Source of the DNA: Marilutibacter aestuarii | GTDB lineage: Bacteria; Pseudomonadota; Gammaproteobacteria; Xanthomonadales; Xanthomonadaceae | Assembly: GCF_006546775.1 (NCBI RefSeq) | Contig: NZ_VICE01000060.1 | Coordinates: 1 to 32,548, forward strand | Length of the DNA: 32,548 bases | Reading direction: 5' to 3' | Shown: positions 8,970 to 21,522 of the stretch, piece by piece | Position numbering within the stretch: position 1 is the first letter of the stretch | Layout of the letters: each line of letters opens with the position of its first letter | Program-made: the position numbers and the translations under genes | The notes under the pieces: generated by a model | Databases searched by the model: none | What the model was told of the DNA's origin: nothing | What the model saw: the letters and a program-made list of their open reading frames with translations, nothing else

Positions 8970-11134
8970 GGTCGTCGCTCCGACGCCGGGCGGACGACGC
9001 GACTTGCCGACGCAGGCCGCACCAGCACTTCGTCCTTGCGGCCATCGCGCAGCACGCGACCGCCGTCGATGACGATGATGCGATCCACGCACTTGAGCAC
9101 CGCCGGTCGGTGCGTGGCCACGACCAGGGTGCGTTCGCCCAGCCATTCGCCGAGACTGGTGATGAAGCGGCGCTCGCTGGCGTCGTCCAGCCATGCCGTG
9201 GGCTCATCCAGCAACAGCACGTTCGGCTGGCCCAACAGGGTGCGCGCCAGCAGCAGCAACTGCCGCTGGCCGCCCGAAAGCCCTCGCCCGCCTTCCTGGA
9301 CGCGATGGTCGAGGCCATCGGGAAGCGCACGCACGACGCTCTCCGCACCGCTGACGCGCAGCGCTTTCAACAGGTCCGCGTCGGTGGCGTGCGGCCGGCC
9401 CAGGGTGAGATTCTCCCTGAGCGTCCCGAAGAACAGGCTTGCATTCTGGTTGAGCAGTCCCACGTCGCGACGGGTGTCCATCGGATCCAGGACGGAGGTC
9501 TTCACCCCATCGAGCACGACCCGGCCCTCCCGGGGATACTGCATTCCCGCCAGCAACTGCAGCAGGGTGGACTTGCCGGCGCCGTTGCGACCGAGCAGGG
9601 CCACCCGTTCGCCTTCGGCAATAACCAGCCGGTCTATGTCGAGCACCCGCCTGTCGTCCTCACCCGGATAGCCGAAACGCAGGTCGGTGAGCTCGTAGCG
9701 TCCGCGCAAGGCGGTTCGGTGCACGCGGGCGGCGCGTTCGGGCTGGTCGACCGGCTTTGACATCAGCTCATCCAGGCCCTCGCGCGCGACCTTCGCCTGC
9801 TGCCAGCGCACCATCACGCCGGTCATCTGCGACAGCGGTGCCACCATCCGCGAGGCCAGCATCGAGCAACCTACCAGGACGCCCACCGACAAGGCCCCAT
9901 CCATCACCGCGTATGCCCCGACCAGGACCACGCAGGTGTAAACCAGTTGCTGGACTTCCTGGGTCCAGGCCACCAGCACGCCGCTGATCCCCCGCAACCG
10001 CATGCCCACGTCGGCCGTGGTTTCGTTGAGGTGGTTCCACTGGTTCTGGAAGCGCGGCTCGGCGCGCAGCAGCTTGATGTCGTCGAGGTTGTGGACGGTT
10101 TCCACGAGCATGGCGCTGCGCAGCGAGGACTCGCGCATGCCTTCCCTGGCAAGCCGGGCGAGGGGGCGCTGCGCGAGCAGGCCGGGTACCAACAACACGG
10201 GGATGGCCAGCAGGGGCACGAGCGCGAGGTGGCCACCAATCAGCCAGATGACGACCAGGAACAGGAAGAAGAAGGGCAGGTCGGCGATCGCCCCGACCGT
10301 GGTCGAGGTGACGAGCTCCCTGATCTGCTCGAGCTCGCGAATCTGTGCGATGAAACTCCCGGTGGAACGCGGACGCGCGTCGTTGCGGATGCGCAAGGCG
10401 TGGCCAAAGACGCGATCCGAGACACGCAGGTCGGCGCGCTTGCCGACCACCTCGGAGATGTGCGTCCTGAGCACGCGCATGACGAAGGCGAAGCTCAACG
10501 CAACGAGCAGTCCGCCGAACAGCACCCACAAGGTCGGGATCGACTGCGCCGGGATGACGCGATCGTAGACCTGCATGGTGAACAGCATCGCCGCAAGCGT
10601 GAGGATGTTGGCGACCACCGATGCCAGCATGACGTCCAGGTAACGCGGCCAGTCCTGCAGCACGGTCCTGAGCAGCCAGTCGCCCTTGACCGGCTGGATG
10701 TACTCGTCCACGCGCGCATCGCTCACTTCCGATGCCGGCTTGACCAGCAGGACCCGCTCGACCCGCGCCTGGAGGGCTTCCCGGTCCAGGCGGGTGACCA
10801 GGCCCTGCTCGCCGCTCAGGCGCACGCTGGCGACGCCGTCGGCATCGACCTGGTCGACGACGCCGACCAGACCGTCGTCGATGCCGATCACCAAGGGCAC
10901 CCGCCAGGGATCCAGCATGCCTGGCTCGAAGGCCATGGGCACCGCGACCAGGCCGAGTTGCCGCGCCATCAATTCGACCACTTCCTCCAGCGGAGCGTCG
11001 CGCGCCCGCCACTGTGCTTCCACCCGTACGCGCTCCTCGGAGGCATCGATCCGGTAGTGGCGGGCGATCGCCAGCAGGGCTTCCAGCCATGGCGCGTGGT
11101 CCGGCGTGGACACCTGGCCGCGGACGGTGCTCAT
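8966..11134 (-). CDS. Type I secretion ABC transporter, LapB/RtxB-like permease-ATPase
   Basis: A 722-aa inner-membrane exporter. The N-terminal about 150 residues have the length and position of a C39 peptidase-like domain but contain no cysteine, so this is the non-catalytic type that docks cargo. A transmembrane region follows (about 165-440). The ATPase domain carries Walker A GRNGAGKST (Lys521), signature LSGGQRQ, Walker B VLLLDEPTAWLDD and the switch His in ATHRP. It overlaps the tolC-like stop by 4 bases (ATGA at 11131-11134) and the hlyD-like start by 4 bases, so the three subunits are translationally coupled. Lack of the C39 cysteine fits adhesin/RTX exporters rather than bacteriocin exporters that cut a double-glycine leader. 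Confidence 0.94.
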   Translation of the reverse strand: MSTVRGQVSTPDHAPWLEALLAIARHYRIDASEERVRVEAQWRARDAPLEEVVELMARQLGLVAVPMAFEPGMLDPWRVPLVIGIDDGLVGVVDQVDADGVASVRLSGEQGLVTRLDREALQARVERVLLVKPASEVSDARVDEYIQPVKGDWLLRTVLQDWPRYLDVMLASVVANILTLAAMLFTMQVYDRVIPAQSIPTLWVLFGGLLVALSFAFVMRVLRTHISEVVGKRADLRVSDRVFGHALRIRNDARPRSTGSFIAQIRELEQIRELVTSTTVGAIADLPFFFLFLVVIWLIGGHLALVPLLAIPVLLVPGLLAQRPLARLAREGMRESSLRSAMLVETVHNLDDIKLLRAEPRFQNQWNHLNETTADVGMRLRGISGVLVAWTQEVQQLVYTCVVLVGAYAVMDGALSVGVLVGCSMLASRMVAPLSQMTGVMVRWQQAKVAREGLDELMSKPVDQPERAARVHRTALRGRYELTDLRFGYPGEDDRRVLDIDRLVIAEGERVALLGRNGAGKSTLLQLLAGMQYPREGRVVLDGVKTSVLDPMDTRRDVGLLNQNASLFFGTLRENLTLGRPHATDADLLKALRVSGAESVVRALPDGLDHRVQEGGRGLSGGQRQLLLLARTLLGQPNVLLLDEPTAWLDDASERRFITSLGEWLGERTLVVATHRPAVLKCVDRIIVIDGGRVLRDGRKDEVLVRPASASRVVRPASERRP

Positions 11135-12561
11135 GGCGCATGTCCATCGCCGCGGAAGGCATCGTCATGAACCCCGAACGCAGCGCGCGCGCGGCCCGTC
11201 GCCAGCAGGAGGCCCAGCCTCGCATCCCAAAGATCGTGACGCGCGTTGACCAGGTCCTCCCTCGACAATCCGATTTCCTGTTCAGCGTTCAGGAGGTCCA
11301 GGGCATTGCGCGTGCCCAGCGAGAGGTACTGGTCCCAGTACAGGCTGCGGGTCTCGGTGATGCTGTTCACGCGGGCCTCCAGCACGTCCATCCGCGCAAG
11401 GAGGCCCTGGATCTGTTCCACGTGCCGCTGCTGTTCGTCGCGCGCGGACAGCCGTTCTGCCTGCAGCCGCGCCTCGGCTGCCTGCAACGCGGCCGCGCTC
11501 GCCCGTGATCGCGCCGACAGCTCCCCGCCCTGGTAGAGGGGGCTGCGCAAGGAGATGAACGCCGTGCTGTACTGCTCATCGCCGTAGACCTGCTCGTAGC
11601 GATCGCTGGTACCGCCAAGCCTCATGTTGGCGTTGGCTTCCAGCACGATCGTGGGATAGCGTTGCGCGCGGACATTCCGCAGTTCGGCCTGGGCGGCTTC
11701 GCGGTCGGCCCTGGCGACCTGCAGCGCGGGCACTGAGTCGAGGTCGAATCCTTCCGTCGCCGCATCCAGCAGCGCAGCCGGCGCCGGGGCGACCGCCTGC
11801 AACGCGTCGGGGCCGATGTAGATCGACAGGCGGCTGCGCCATTGGCGAAGCTGCGACTCGATCCCCAGCAGGCGTGCCTGCGTCGCTTCCATCCTCGAAC
11901 GCGCCTGGAGCGGGTCGCTTCGCGTTGCCGCGCCCGCGTCCGCGCGCAACTCGGTGATCTCCCGGATGCGGTCCAGCGCCTCCAGTTGCGCCTGCACGCT
12001 CTCGCGCAGCGCCTGGTTTCGATGGATCTCGATCAGGGCCCGGGTGGTGTCCTCGACCACCTGGTCCACCGCCCGCAACGCAAGCGCACGCTCGCCACGT
12101 TCCCCTGCGCGCTCCCGCTCGACCGCACTGCCGGTCTTGCCGAAGTCGTAAAGGGTCTGGCTGAGTCCGAGCGTGGCGACCTGGCCCGTGCCGAACTGAT
12201 CGGGCTCGCCGCTGCTGAGTTCCGCCTGCAGCCGAGGACGATAGCCGGCGCGCGCCGCCCGCACGAGGCTCGACTGCGCATCGAGCGCGGCCCGGGCCGC
12301 GGCGACGCTGGGATGCCGCGCCACCGCGGTCCGTATCGCTTCGCGCCAGTCCAGCCCCGGACCCGCCCGCGAAGACAGTACGCCGGTTGCCGGCGCGGGA
12401 GCGGCATGGAGCTGCATGCCCGCCCGACCGGCCTCCCGTGGCGCTTCGCCATGTTCGCGCCAGGCAGGGCCCGCGCGTGGCCCCGCCGACAGCAGCGCCA
12501 GCACCATCAGCGCGGCGACAGAGAGCGCAGCGGGGCCGCGACTCAAACCGCCCCCCGCCAC
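11131..12561 (-). CDS. TolC-family outer membrane efflux/secretion protein
   Basis: A 476-aa outer-membrane channel of the type I secretion system. The N-terminal hydrophobic run (SVAALMVLALLSAGPRAGPA) is a signal peptide. The mature part has the two repeated OEP halves: DWREAIRTAVARHPSVAAAR near the start and long amphipathic helices with GYRPRLQAELSSG and RAQRYPTIVLEANANM. These are the Y-P/R-P entries to the beta strands typical of TolC. The start is GTG (12559-12561) and is uncertain: purine-rich sequence lies somewhat far upstream, and an internal Met inside the hydrophobic run is possible but would weaken the signal peptide. It follows the adhesin gene after 106 bases. Within the cluster it supplies the exit duct for the adhesin. 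Confidence 0.9.
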   Translation of the reverse strand: MAGGGLSRGPAALSVAALMVLALLSAGPRAGPAWREHGEAPREAGRAGMQLHAAPAPATGVLSSRAGPGLDWREAIRTAVARHPSVAAARAALDAQSSLVRAARAGYRPRLQAELSSGEPDQFGTGQVATLGLSQTLYDFGKTGSAVERERAGERGERALALRAVDQVVEDTTRALIEIHRNQALRESVQAQLEALDRIREITELRADAGAATRSDPLQARSRMEATQARLLGIESQLRQWRSRLSIYIGPDALQAVAPAPAALLDAATEGFDLDSVPALQVARADREAAQAELRNVRAQRYPTIVLEANANMRLGGTSDRYEQVYGDEQYSTAFISLRSPLYQGGELSARSRASAAALQAAEARLQAERLSARDEQQRHVEQIQGLLARMDVLEARVNSITETRSLYWDQYLSLGTRNALDLLNAEQEIGLSREDLVNARHDLWDARLGLLLATGRARAAFGVHDDAFRGDGHAP

Positions 12562-12667
12562 GCCAAAGCACGCGCCCTCCCTCGTTCCCTCGGCCGGGCG
12601 AGTTCAGTGGTGGGGCTCGCCGCGCCAAAAAGGGCCTGCCTCGGAGACACCACGCTTCTCCCTTGGT

Positions 12668-16159
<3,492 letters not shown>

Positions 16160-16870
16160 GACCCGTTCTCCCTGGAATCCCGGTGTTCATATGAGACCGC
16201 GGCCCGCTGAGCCGCACTCGACCCTTGGCGTACTCCTGCAACTTCCGAAAACCCGTTCAATCCGTGCGTGGTGGGAACGACCACACGCCGTCCCACTCAG
16301 CTTCGAGGTGACCGCCGTGGGGGGGCTGGCGCGACTGGGTGGCGCTGTTCAGGTAGCCCGCCCCAGCCTCCTCCTGTGACGCGGCGGCCCGTCCTCCCCG
16401 GGGCGACGCTTGGATCCCTTGCCATGCACAGGGGTAGAGGCGCCCAAGTCCACGATTCGTGAAGGAACGCGTCTGAAACGCGCGGAGCGTTACTTGCGCT
16501 GTCATTGGCGTCTGGCTTGCCCCGAATGGATCAGCCAAACGTAGAATGAACAGGGTTTTGCGGGTGGCGACGGCGGCCGGGTCGCGATCCTTGCGTCCGT
16601 TGCCCATATCCGGCAATCGCGGAATTTTTGGGAGACCCATCACAATAATGGGAGTGATGAACGGGCGGTTACGACCGATGAACGGTAAGTCAAGGCATGT
16701 GGGCGGCCCGCGCGAACCGTGCGCCTGCACCGCCGGCTGCGCGGCGAGATGCGACGCGCCGCCGTCGGCCGGGGTGCGTCGGCACCGCCAGCGCACACGG
16801 CGATTGGTCGACCCAGGGGACGGAAACGCCCTCTGGGCCGCGCCGCCCGGGAGGCGATAGACTCGATCGC
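16160..16870. promoter_or_regulatory. Divergent intergenic region, adhesin operon / GT41 gene
   Basis: About 710 bases separate the divergent adhesin and GT41 starts. No convincing gene was found on either strand: the open frames present have no recognisable protein features and run into the GT41 gene in the wrong frame. Visible structure includes an inverted repeat CCCAT-N7-ATGGG (16636-16652) and a direct repeat GATGAACGG at 16656-16664 and 16677-16685, 21 bases apart and so on the same DNA face. These may be regulator sites for one or both genes. The bases around 16426-16520 could fold, but I could not match them to a riboswitch class. Confidence 0.5.
16656..16685 (+). repeat. Direct repeat GATGAACGG, 21-base period
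   Basis: Two exact 9-base copies at 16656-16664 and 16677-16685 with a two-helical-turn period, 186 bases upstream of the GT41 start and about 500 bases upstream of the adhesin start. This spacing is typical of paired response-regulator binding sites. The binding protein is not identifiable from sequence. Confidence 0.45.
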
Positions 16871-18631
16871 ATGGATCATCAGATCGTCGCCCAGGCCCAC
16901 CAGCTGCTCCGCCGCGGCGACGTGGGCGCCGCCATTCGCCAACTCGCCCCGGCGCTGCAGGCGTCAGCCCCGCAACCGCAATCGCTCCGCCTGCTGGCGC
17001 GCCTGGCCCTGCACCAGCAGGACACCGCCCTCGCCTCGCGTGCCTTGCAGACCGCCTTGGCGGCATGGCCCGACGACGCCGAACTGCATGCCCTGAGCGC
17101 TGCGGCGGCGAAGATCGCCGGCGATCCCGACGCCCTGGTGGGCGCTGCGCGCCGGGCGGTCGCGCTCGATCCCGGCGAGCCGCTGGCCACCGCCCTGCTG
17201 ACCGAGGCGCTTCGCGATCGTTTGCAGGTCGGGGAGGCGATAGAGGTGGCCAGCGCCGGTCTGTCCCGACGGCCGGACGACTGGGGTACCCGGCTGGCGC
17301 GCGCCGACGCCCTGCAATTCGCAGGAGAGGCGGAGGCGGCCGAGCGCGACGCCCGCCATGCCGCGGGGGCCGGCGGTTCGCTGCAAGCGGTGCAGATGGC
17401 GTGTTCGACCCTGCTCTACCTCGATGAGCCCGGCCCGGACGTGCCCGCAGATCCGTCCCGTCCCGATGCCGAAACCGTGCTTGCCCGCCACCGCGAACTG
17501 TCGGCCAGGATGCCGCCGCTGCTGCTGCCGCCGCCACCGGGCAGCGGCGATGCCCCCGGCAGTCGCCCACTACGGGTAGCGCTGCTGTCGCCGGACCTGC
17601 GCCGCCATCCGGTCGGACAGTTCGTCGAACCGCTGCTGGCCGCCTGGGACCGCGAGCGCATCCGCCCCTTCTGCTACAACGACGGCTCGCCCGATGCCGC
17701 CACCGCGCGACTGCGGGCGCGCTGCAGCGACTGGCGCGACATCCGCGGCGAACACGACATGCGGGTCATCCAGCGCCTGCGCGAGGATCGCATCGACGTG
17801 CTGGTCGACCTCGCCGGGCACACCCATGGCAGCCGTCCGCAGCTGCTGGCCTCGCGCTGCGTGCCACGGCAGTTCGGCTACCTGGGCTATCTCTTCGACA
17901 CCGGCCTGGACACCTGCGACGGGGTCATCGGCGACGCCTTCAACCTGCCGCCGGGTACCCCGTCGGCCCGACGCCCACTCCACGTTCCCGGCAGCTTCCT
18001 GTGCTACACGCCACCGGCGGACGCGCCCGCGGTGGCCCCGGGGACAGCGCGCGACGGCGTGGTCTTCGGCAGTTTCAACCATCTCGCCAAGCTCTCGCCC
18101 CGCACCGTCGCCCTGTGGAGCCGGACGGTCCTTTCCCTCCCCGGGGCGCGCCTGGTGCTCTGTGCGCTGGGCCTGGCCGATCCGGCGATCCGCACGCGCA
18201 TCCAGGCACGCTTCGCCGCGGCGGGCCTGCCCGCGGACAGGCTCGAGCTGCGCCCGCCAGTGACGTCGGGGCTGCCGGCGTTCCTGGCGCAGTACGCGGA
18301 CGTGGACATCGCCCTGGACCCGCTGCCGTTCAACGGCGGCACGACCACCTTGCAGGCCCTGTGGCAGGGCGTGCCGGTGTTGACCCTGCCGGGCGAGCGC
18401 ATGGCCGCGCGCAGCGGGCTGTCGATCCTCGCGGGGGCGGGGCTGTCGGAGTGGGTGGCGGAGGACGAGGACGACTTCGTGGCCCGCGCCTGCCGCCTCG
18501 CCGACGACGGGCGGGCGCGCGCCGCATGGCGCCGGGGACTGCGGGATCGCCTGCGCGACGCCGGCAGCTGCGACGCAGCGCGCTTCGCGGATCGTTTTGC
18601 CCACCTGCTCGAGGACGCCGTGACTCGCTAG
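16871..18631 (+). CDS. TPR/GT41 glycosyltransferase, SPINDLY/OGT-like
   Basis: A 586-aa predicted cytosolic glycosyltransferase of CAZy family 41, which usually transfers GlcNAc or another sugar from a nucleotide sugar to Ser/Thr of proteins. Residues about 1-205 form tetratricopeptide-like helical repeats. About 225-580 form the catalytic region: LAGHTHGSRPQLL (His317), RQFGYLGYLFDTG, FGSFNHLAKLSPRTVALW (Lys407, matching the OGT Lys that contacts the nucleotide phosphate), and DPLPFNGGTTTLQALWQGVP. The start ATG at 16871 was chosen because the TPR region begins directly after it; the upstream extension has no protein features. It diverges from the adhesin operon and converges on amt. It could glycosylate the adhesin or its exporter. 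The alternative is that it is an old member of the nitrogen neighbourhood with an unrelated target. Confidence 0.88.
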   Translation: MDHQIVAQAHQLLRRGDVGAAIRQLAPALQASAPQPQSLRLLARLALHQQDTALASRALQTALAAWPDDAELHALSAAAAKIAGDPDALVGAARRAVALDPGEPLATALLTEALRDRLQVGEAIEVASAGLSRRPDDWGTRLARADALQFAGEAEAAERDARHAAGAGGSLQAVQMACSTLLYLDEPGPDVPADPSRPDAETVLARHRELSARMPPLLLPPPPGSGDAPGSRPLRVALLSPDLRRHPVGQFVEPLLAAWDRERIRPFCYNDGSPDAATARLRARCSDWRDIRGEHDMRVIQRLREDRIDVLVDLAGHTHGSRPQLLASRCVPRQFGYLGYLFDTGLDTCDGVIGDAFNLPPGTPSARRPLHVPGSFLCYTPPADAPAVAPGTARDGVVFGSFNHLAKLSPRTVALWSRTVLSLPGARLVLCALGLADPAIRTRIQARFAAAGLPADRLELRPPVTSGLPAFLAQYADVDIALDPLPFNGGTTTLQALWQGVPVLTLPGERMAARSGLSILAGAGLSEWVAEDEDDFVARACRLADDGRARAAWRRGLRDRLRDAGSCDAARFADRFAHLLEDAVTR

Positions 18632-18667
18632 TCCGCCAACACTCGGGCCGTGGTCCGGGCTACCGGG

Positions 18668-18820
18668 TTACTGGACAGCCCCCGCCAGGGCGGCGTAGGT
18701 CGCGAATGCCAGCCACGATACGAGCCAGCGCATCCGCTGCCACATCTGGCGGCGGTGCAGGGAGCGGCGGCGGGCGATCCCGGATTCGTGGTGTCGCGCG
18801 TGTGGCAGGGGCATGTGCAT
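18668..18820 (-). CDS. Possible 50-aa single-span membrane peptide
   Basis: A small open frame with ATG at 18818-18820, purine-rich AGAGGATCG upstream and stop at 18668-18670. The first 31 residues are basic and rich in His and Arg (HARHHESGIARRRSLHRRQ); the last 19 (about 32-50) are hydrophobic and could form one membrane helix (WLVSWLAFATYAALAGA). The positive-inside layout looks like a real small membrane protein. It lies downstream of amt on the same strand, beyond a strong hairpin, so it may have its own promoter or depend on read-through. I know of no family for it; it could be chance. Confidence 0.5.
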   Translation of the reverse strand: MHMPLPHARHHESGIARRRSLHRRQMWQRMRWLVSWLAFATYAALAGAVQ

Positions 18821-18893
18821 GGCGTTCGATCCTCTGGCGGGCTTATCGCATGCGCTGGATCACTACCACGTGACGGCCGTGGCGGCCGGGACC

Positions 18894-18924
18894 GATCCGG
18901 GCGGCGACTCGCGCCGCCCGGATC
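18894..18924 (-). terminator. Strong hairpin after amt
   Basis: A perfect 13-base-pair stem, GATCCGGGCGGCG and its complement, around a 5-base ACTCG loop. It lies about 40 bases past the amt stop. Neither side has a T run, so classical intrinsic termination is doubtful. It could instead stabilise the 3' end of the amt message or attenuate expression of the small ORF that follows. Confidence 0.5.
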
Positions 18925-18962
18925 GCCCTCGGGCCGGCAAACATCCCGGCCCACCCCCTGTT

Positions 18963-20378
18963 TCAGCCCTCGTAGGCCGACTCGCCGTGCGAGGTGATGT
19001 CCAGGCCCTCGCGCTCGGCTTCCTCGGGCACGCGCAGGCCGATCGTCGCCTTGACCAGCATGAAGGCGACTACCGAGACCACCGCCGACCAGACGATGGT
19101 GATGACGACGCTGAGCGCCTGCACGCCCACCTGCGAGCCGATCGAGAAATCGTCGCCGCCGGTGCCGCCCAGCGAGGGCGCGGTGAACACGCCGGTGAGG
19201 ATCGCGCCGATGATGCCACCCAGGCCGTGCACGCCGAAGACGTCCAGCGAGTCGTCGGCATTGAGCAGTCGCTTGAGGCCGGTCACGCCCCAGACGCAGA
19301 TCCCGCCGGCCAGCGCACCGATGACGATCGCCCCCATCGGCCCGACCGAACCGCACGCCGGGGTGATCGCGACCAGGCCCGCCACGACCCCCGAGGCGGC
19401 GCCGAGCACCGACGGCTTGCCCTTCAGCACGGCCTCCACGCCGCTCCATGCCAGCGCCGCCGCGGCCGGGGCCAGCAGGGTGTTGAGGAAGGCCAGGGTC
19501 GCGCCCGAGGTGGCCTCGAGGTTGGAGCCTGCATTGAAGCCGAACCAGCCCACCCACAGCAGCGAGGCACCGACCATGCAGAAGGTCAGGCTGTGCGGCT
19601 TGATGGCCTCGCGCCCGTAACCGGTGCGCTTGCCCACGAGCCAGGCACCCACCAGGCCGGCGACGCCGGCGTTGATGTGCACGACGGTACCGCCGGCGAA
19701 GTCCAGCGCGCCCTTGTCGAGCAGGTAGCCACCGGCGCCCCACACCATGTGCGCGATCGGCAGGTAGGCGAAGGTGAACCACAGCACCGAGAACACCAGC
19801 ACCGCGCGGAACAGGATGCGTTCGGCGAAGGCGCCGACGATCAGCGCCGCGGTGATGCCCGCGAACGTCGCCTGGAAGGCGATGAAGGCGTACTCGGGCA
19901 GCTTCACGTTGTCGGTGAAGGTGTCGGCGAGCGAGTCCGGCGTGACACCGGCCAGGAACAGCTTGTCGAAGCCGGCGATGAAGGTGCCCTCCCCGCCGAA
20001 CGCCAGCGAATACCCGTAGATCGCCCACAGCAGCACGATCACCGAGAACACCGCCAGCACCTGCATCAGCACCGAGAGCACGTTCTTGGCGCGCACCAGC
20101 CCGCCGTAGAACAGGGCCAGGCCGGGCACGGTCATCAACAACACCAGCAGGGTCGAGGTCATCAGCCAGGCGACGTCGCCCTTGTCGACGATCGGCGCGG
20201 CCGCCTCGGCCGCAGCGCTCGCGGCGTCGGCGGCCTGTGCCAGGTCGACCTCCTGCGCATGCGCGCCGCCGGCCAGGGCCAGCAGGGCGAAGGAAGCCGT
20301 GGCCGTGGCCACGCGGGTCCACGGACGGATGGAACGTGCCGGCGTTCCCCGGTGCGGCAGCGGGTTCAAGGCGTTCAT
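18963..20378 (-). CDS. amt: Ammonium transporter
   Basis: A 471-aa inner-membrane channel of the Amt/Rh family, importing ammonium. An N-terminal signal-like segment ends GGAHAQEV, followed by a short Ala-rich stretch and eleven predicted membrane helices starting WLMTSTLLVLLMTVPGLALFYGGLV. The pore twin histidines are recognisable in VVHINAGVAGLVG and VHGLGGIIGAILTG. The start at 20378 has GAGGT upstream and leads straight into the signal segment, so I prefer it to the longer frame. glnK ends 22 bases upstream, giving the conserved glnK-amt pair in which de-uridylylated PII plugs the channel. Confidence 0.96.
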   Translation of the reverse strand: MNALNPLPHRGTPARSIRPWTRVATATASFALLALAGGAHAQEVDLAQAADAASAAAEAAAPIVDKGDVAWLMTSTLLVLLMTVPGLALFYGGLVRAKNVLSVLMQVLAVFSVIVLLWAIYGYSLAFGGEGTFIAGFDKLFLAGVTPDSLADTFTDNVKLPEYAFIAFQATFAGITAALIVGAFAERILFRAVLVFSVLWFTFAYLPIAHMVWGAGGYLLDKGALDFAGGTVVHINAGVAGLVGAWLVGKRTGYGREAIKPHSLTFCMVGASLLWVGWFGFNAGSNLEATSGATLAFLNTLLAPAAAALAWSGVEAVLKGKPSVLGAASGVVAGLVAITPACGSVGPMGAIVIGALAGGICVWGVTGLKRLLNADDSLDVFGVHGLGGIIGAILTGVFTAPSLGGTGGDDFSIGSQVGVQALSVVITIVWSAVVSVVAFMLVKATIGLRVPEEAEREGLDITSHGESAYEG

Positions 20379-20400
20379 CTCGGACCTCGTGGTGTCAGTG

Positions 20401-20781
<381 letters not shown>

Positions 20782-21522
20782 TCAGAACGACTTGGTGACG
20801 GCGAAGGTCCAGGTTTCGTCGGGGCCGATCAGGTCGTTGTCGTTGTAGGCGACGGCGATGTCGAAGCCGTTGTCGAAGCTCTTGCCCGCCCCGACCTTCC
20901 AGTACGCGTAGTCGCCGCCATCGACGTTCTCCACCCACTGCTTGCCCACGGCGGCGTCGAGCGACCACCCCGGCGCGACCTCCCAGCTCGCGCCCAGGTC
21001 GAGGGCGCTGCTTCCGTCGGAATCGGGGATGCCGAACAGGTCGGTCACCGCGTAGGAGTACTTCGCGGACAGGAACGACCACCCCACGCCGAAGTAGACC
21101 TCGGTGGTGTCGGCGCTGTTGAAGCCGGATGGATAGTCGCCGGGGTACCAGTAATAGATCGCGCCGACGTCGTAGCCGACGCCGCTGTCGCCGAAATCGC
21201 CCCGGTAGCCGAGGTAGCCGTCGATCTCGACCTGGCTGGAGATGTCAGGATCGGAATCCGACAGCCAGCTGATGCTGCTGCCCCATGCGCCGGCGTAGAA
21301 GCCGCTGTCGGCAGCGTATTCGATGCCGCCCTGCAGGGCCGGCTCTTCGTTGGTCTGGGTGATGCCGCGGAACAGGTAGTCACTGGTCAGCGTGATCGAC
21401 CCGGAGACCTCCCCGGCCTCCGCGCGCGCCATCCCCATGGCGGCGAACATCGCCATCAGCAGCACCGATGGCATTCCCCTGGTCGCGAACTTGCTTGCAA
21501 CGATCTTGGTGTGAGACGACAT
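20782..21522 (-). CDS. TorF family putative porin
   Basis: A 246-aa outer-membrane beta-barrel protein. A signal peptide (MPSVLLMAMFAAMGMARAEA, about residues 17-36) precedes the family-typical start of the barrel, GSITLTSDYLFRGITQTNEEPALQGGIEY. Alternating aromatic strands and a C-terminal Phe (WTFAVTKSF) are typical of BAM-inserted barrels. GAGGAG lies upstream of the ATG. It precedes glnK by 42 bases on the same strand, so it is probably an operon member. Its place between glnA and glnK suggests a route for nitrogen compounds across the outer membrane, but the solute is unknown. Confidence 0.88.
   Translation of the reverse strand: MSSHTKIVASKFATRGMPSVLLMAMFAAMGMARAEAGEVSGSITLTSDYLFRGITQTNEEPALQGGIEYAADSGFYAGAWGSSISWLSDSDPDISSQVEIDGYLGYRGDFGDSGVGYDVGAIYYWYPGDYPSGFNSADTTEVYFGVGWSFLSAKYSYAVTDLFGIPDSDGSSALDLGASWEVAPGWSLDAAVGKQWVENVDGGDYAYWKVGAGKSFDNGFDIAVAYNDNDLIGPDETWTFAVTKSF

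Noticed and set aside
8970-9194. N-terminal extension of the HlyD-like protein
   Set aside because: It is an out-of-frame reading of the ABC transporter 3' end. The ATGA junction and domain start support 8969.
16506-16520. Sigma-54-like element TGGC-N7-TTGC on the plus strand before GT41
   Set aside because: Spacing is right, but two core positions differ, no NtrC site is near, and it lies about 350 bases from the gene.
16426-16530. Possible riboswitch (GGTAGAGGCGC resembles the start of a lysine riboswitch)
   Set aside because: The remaining conserved core of the lysine class could not be matched, and the downstream gene is a glycosyltransferase. Similarity is limited to a short string.
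16257-17570. 437-aa open frame on the minus strand across the intergenic region and GT41 start
   Set aside because: Arg/Pro/Ala-rich composition typical of antisense reading in high-GC DNA, with no recognisable domain.
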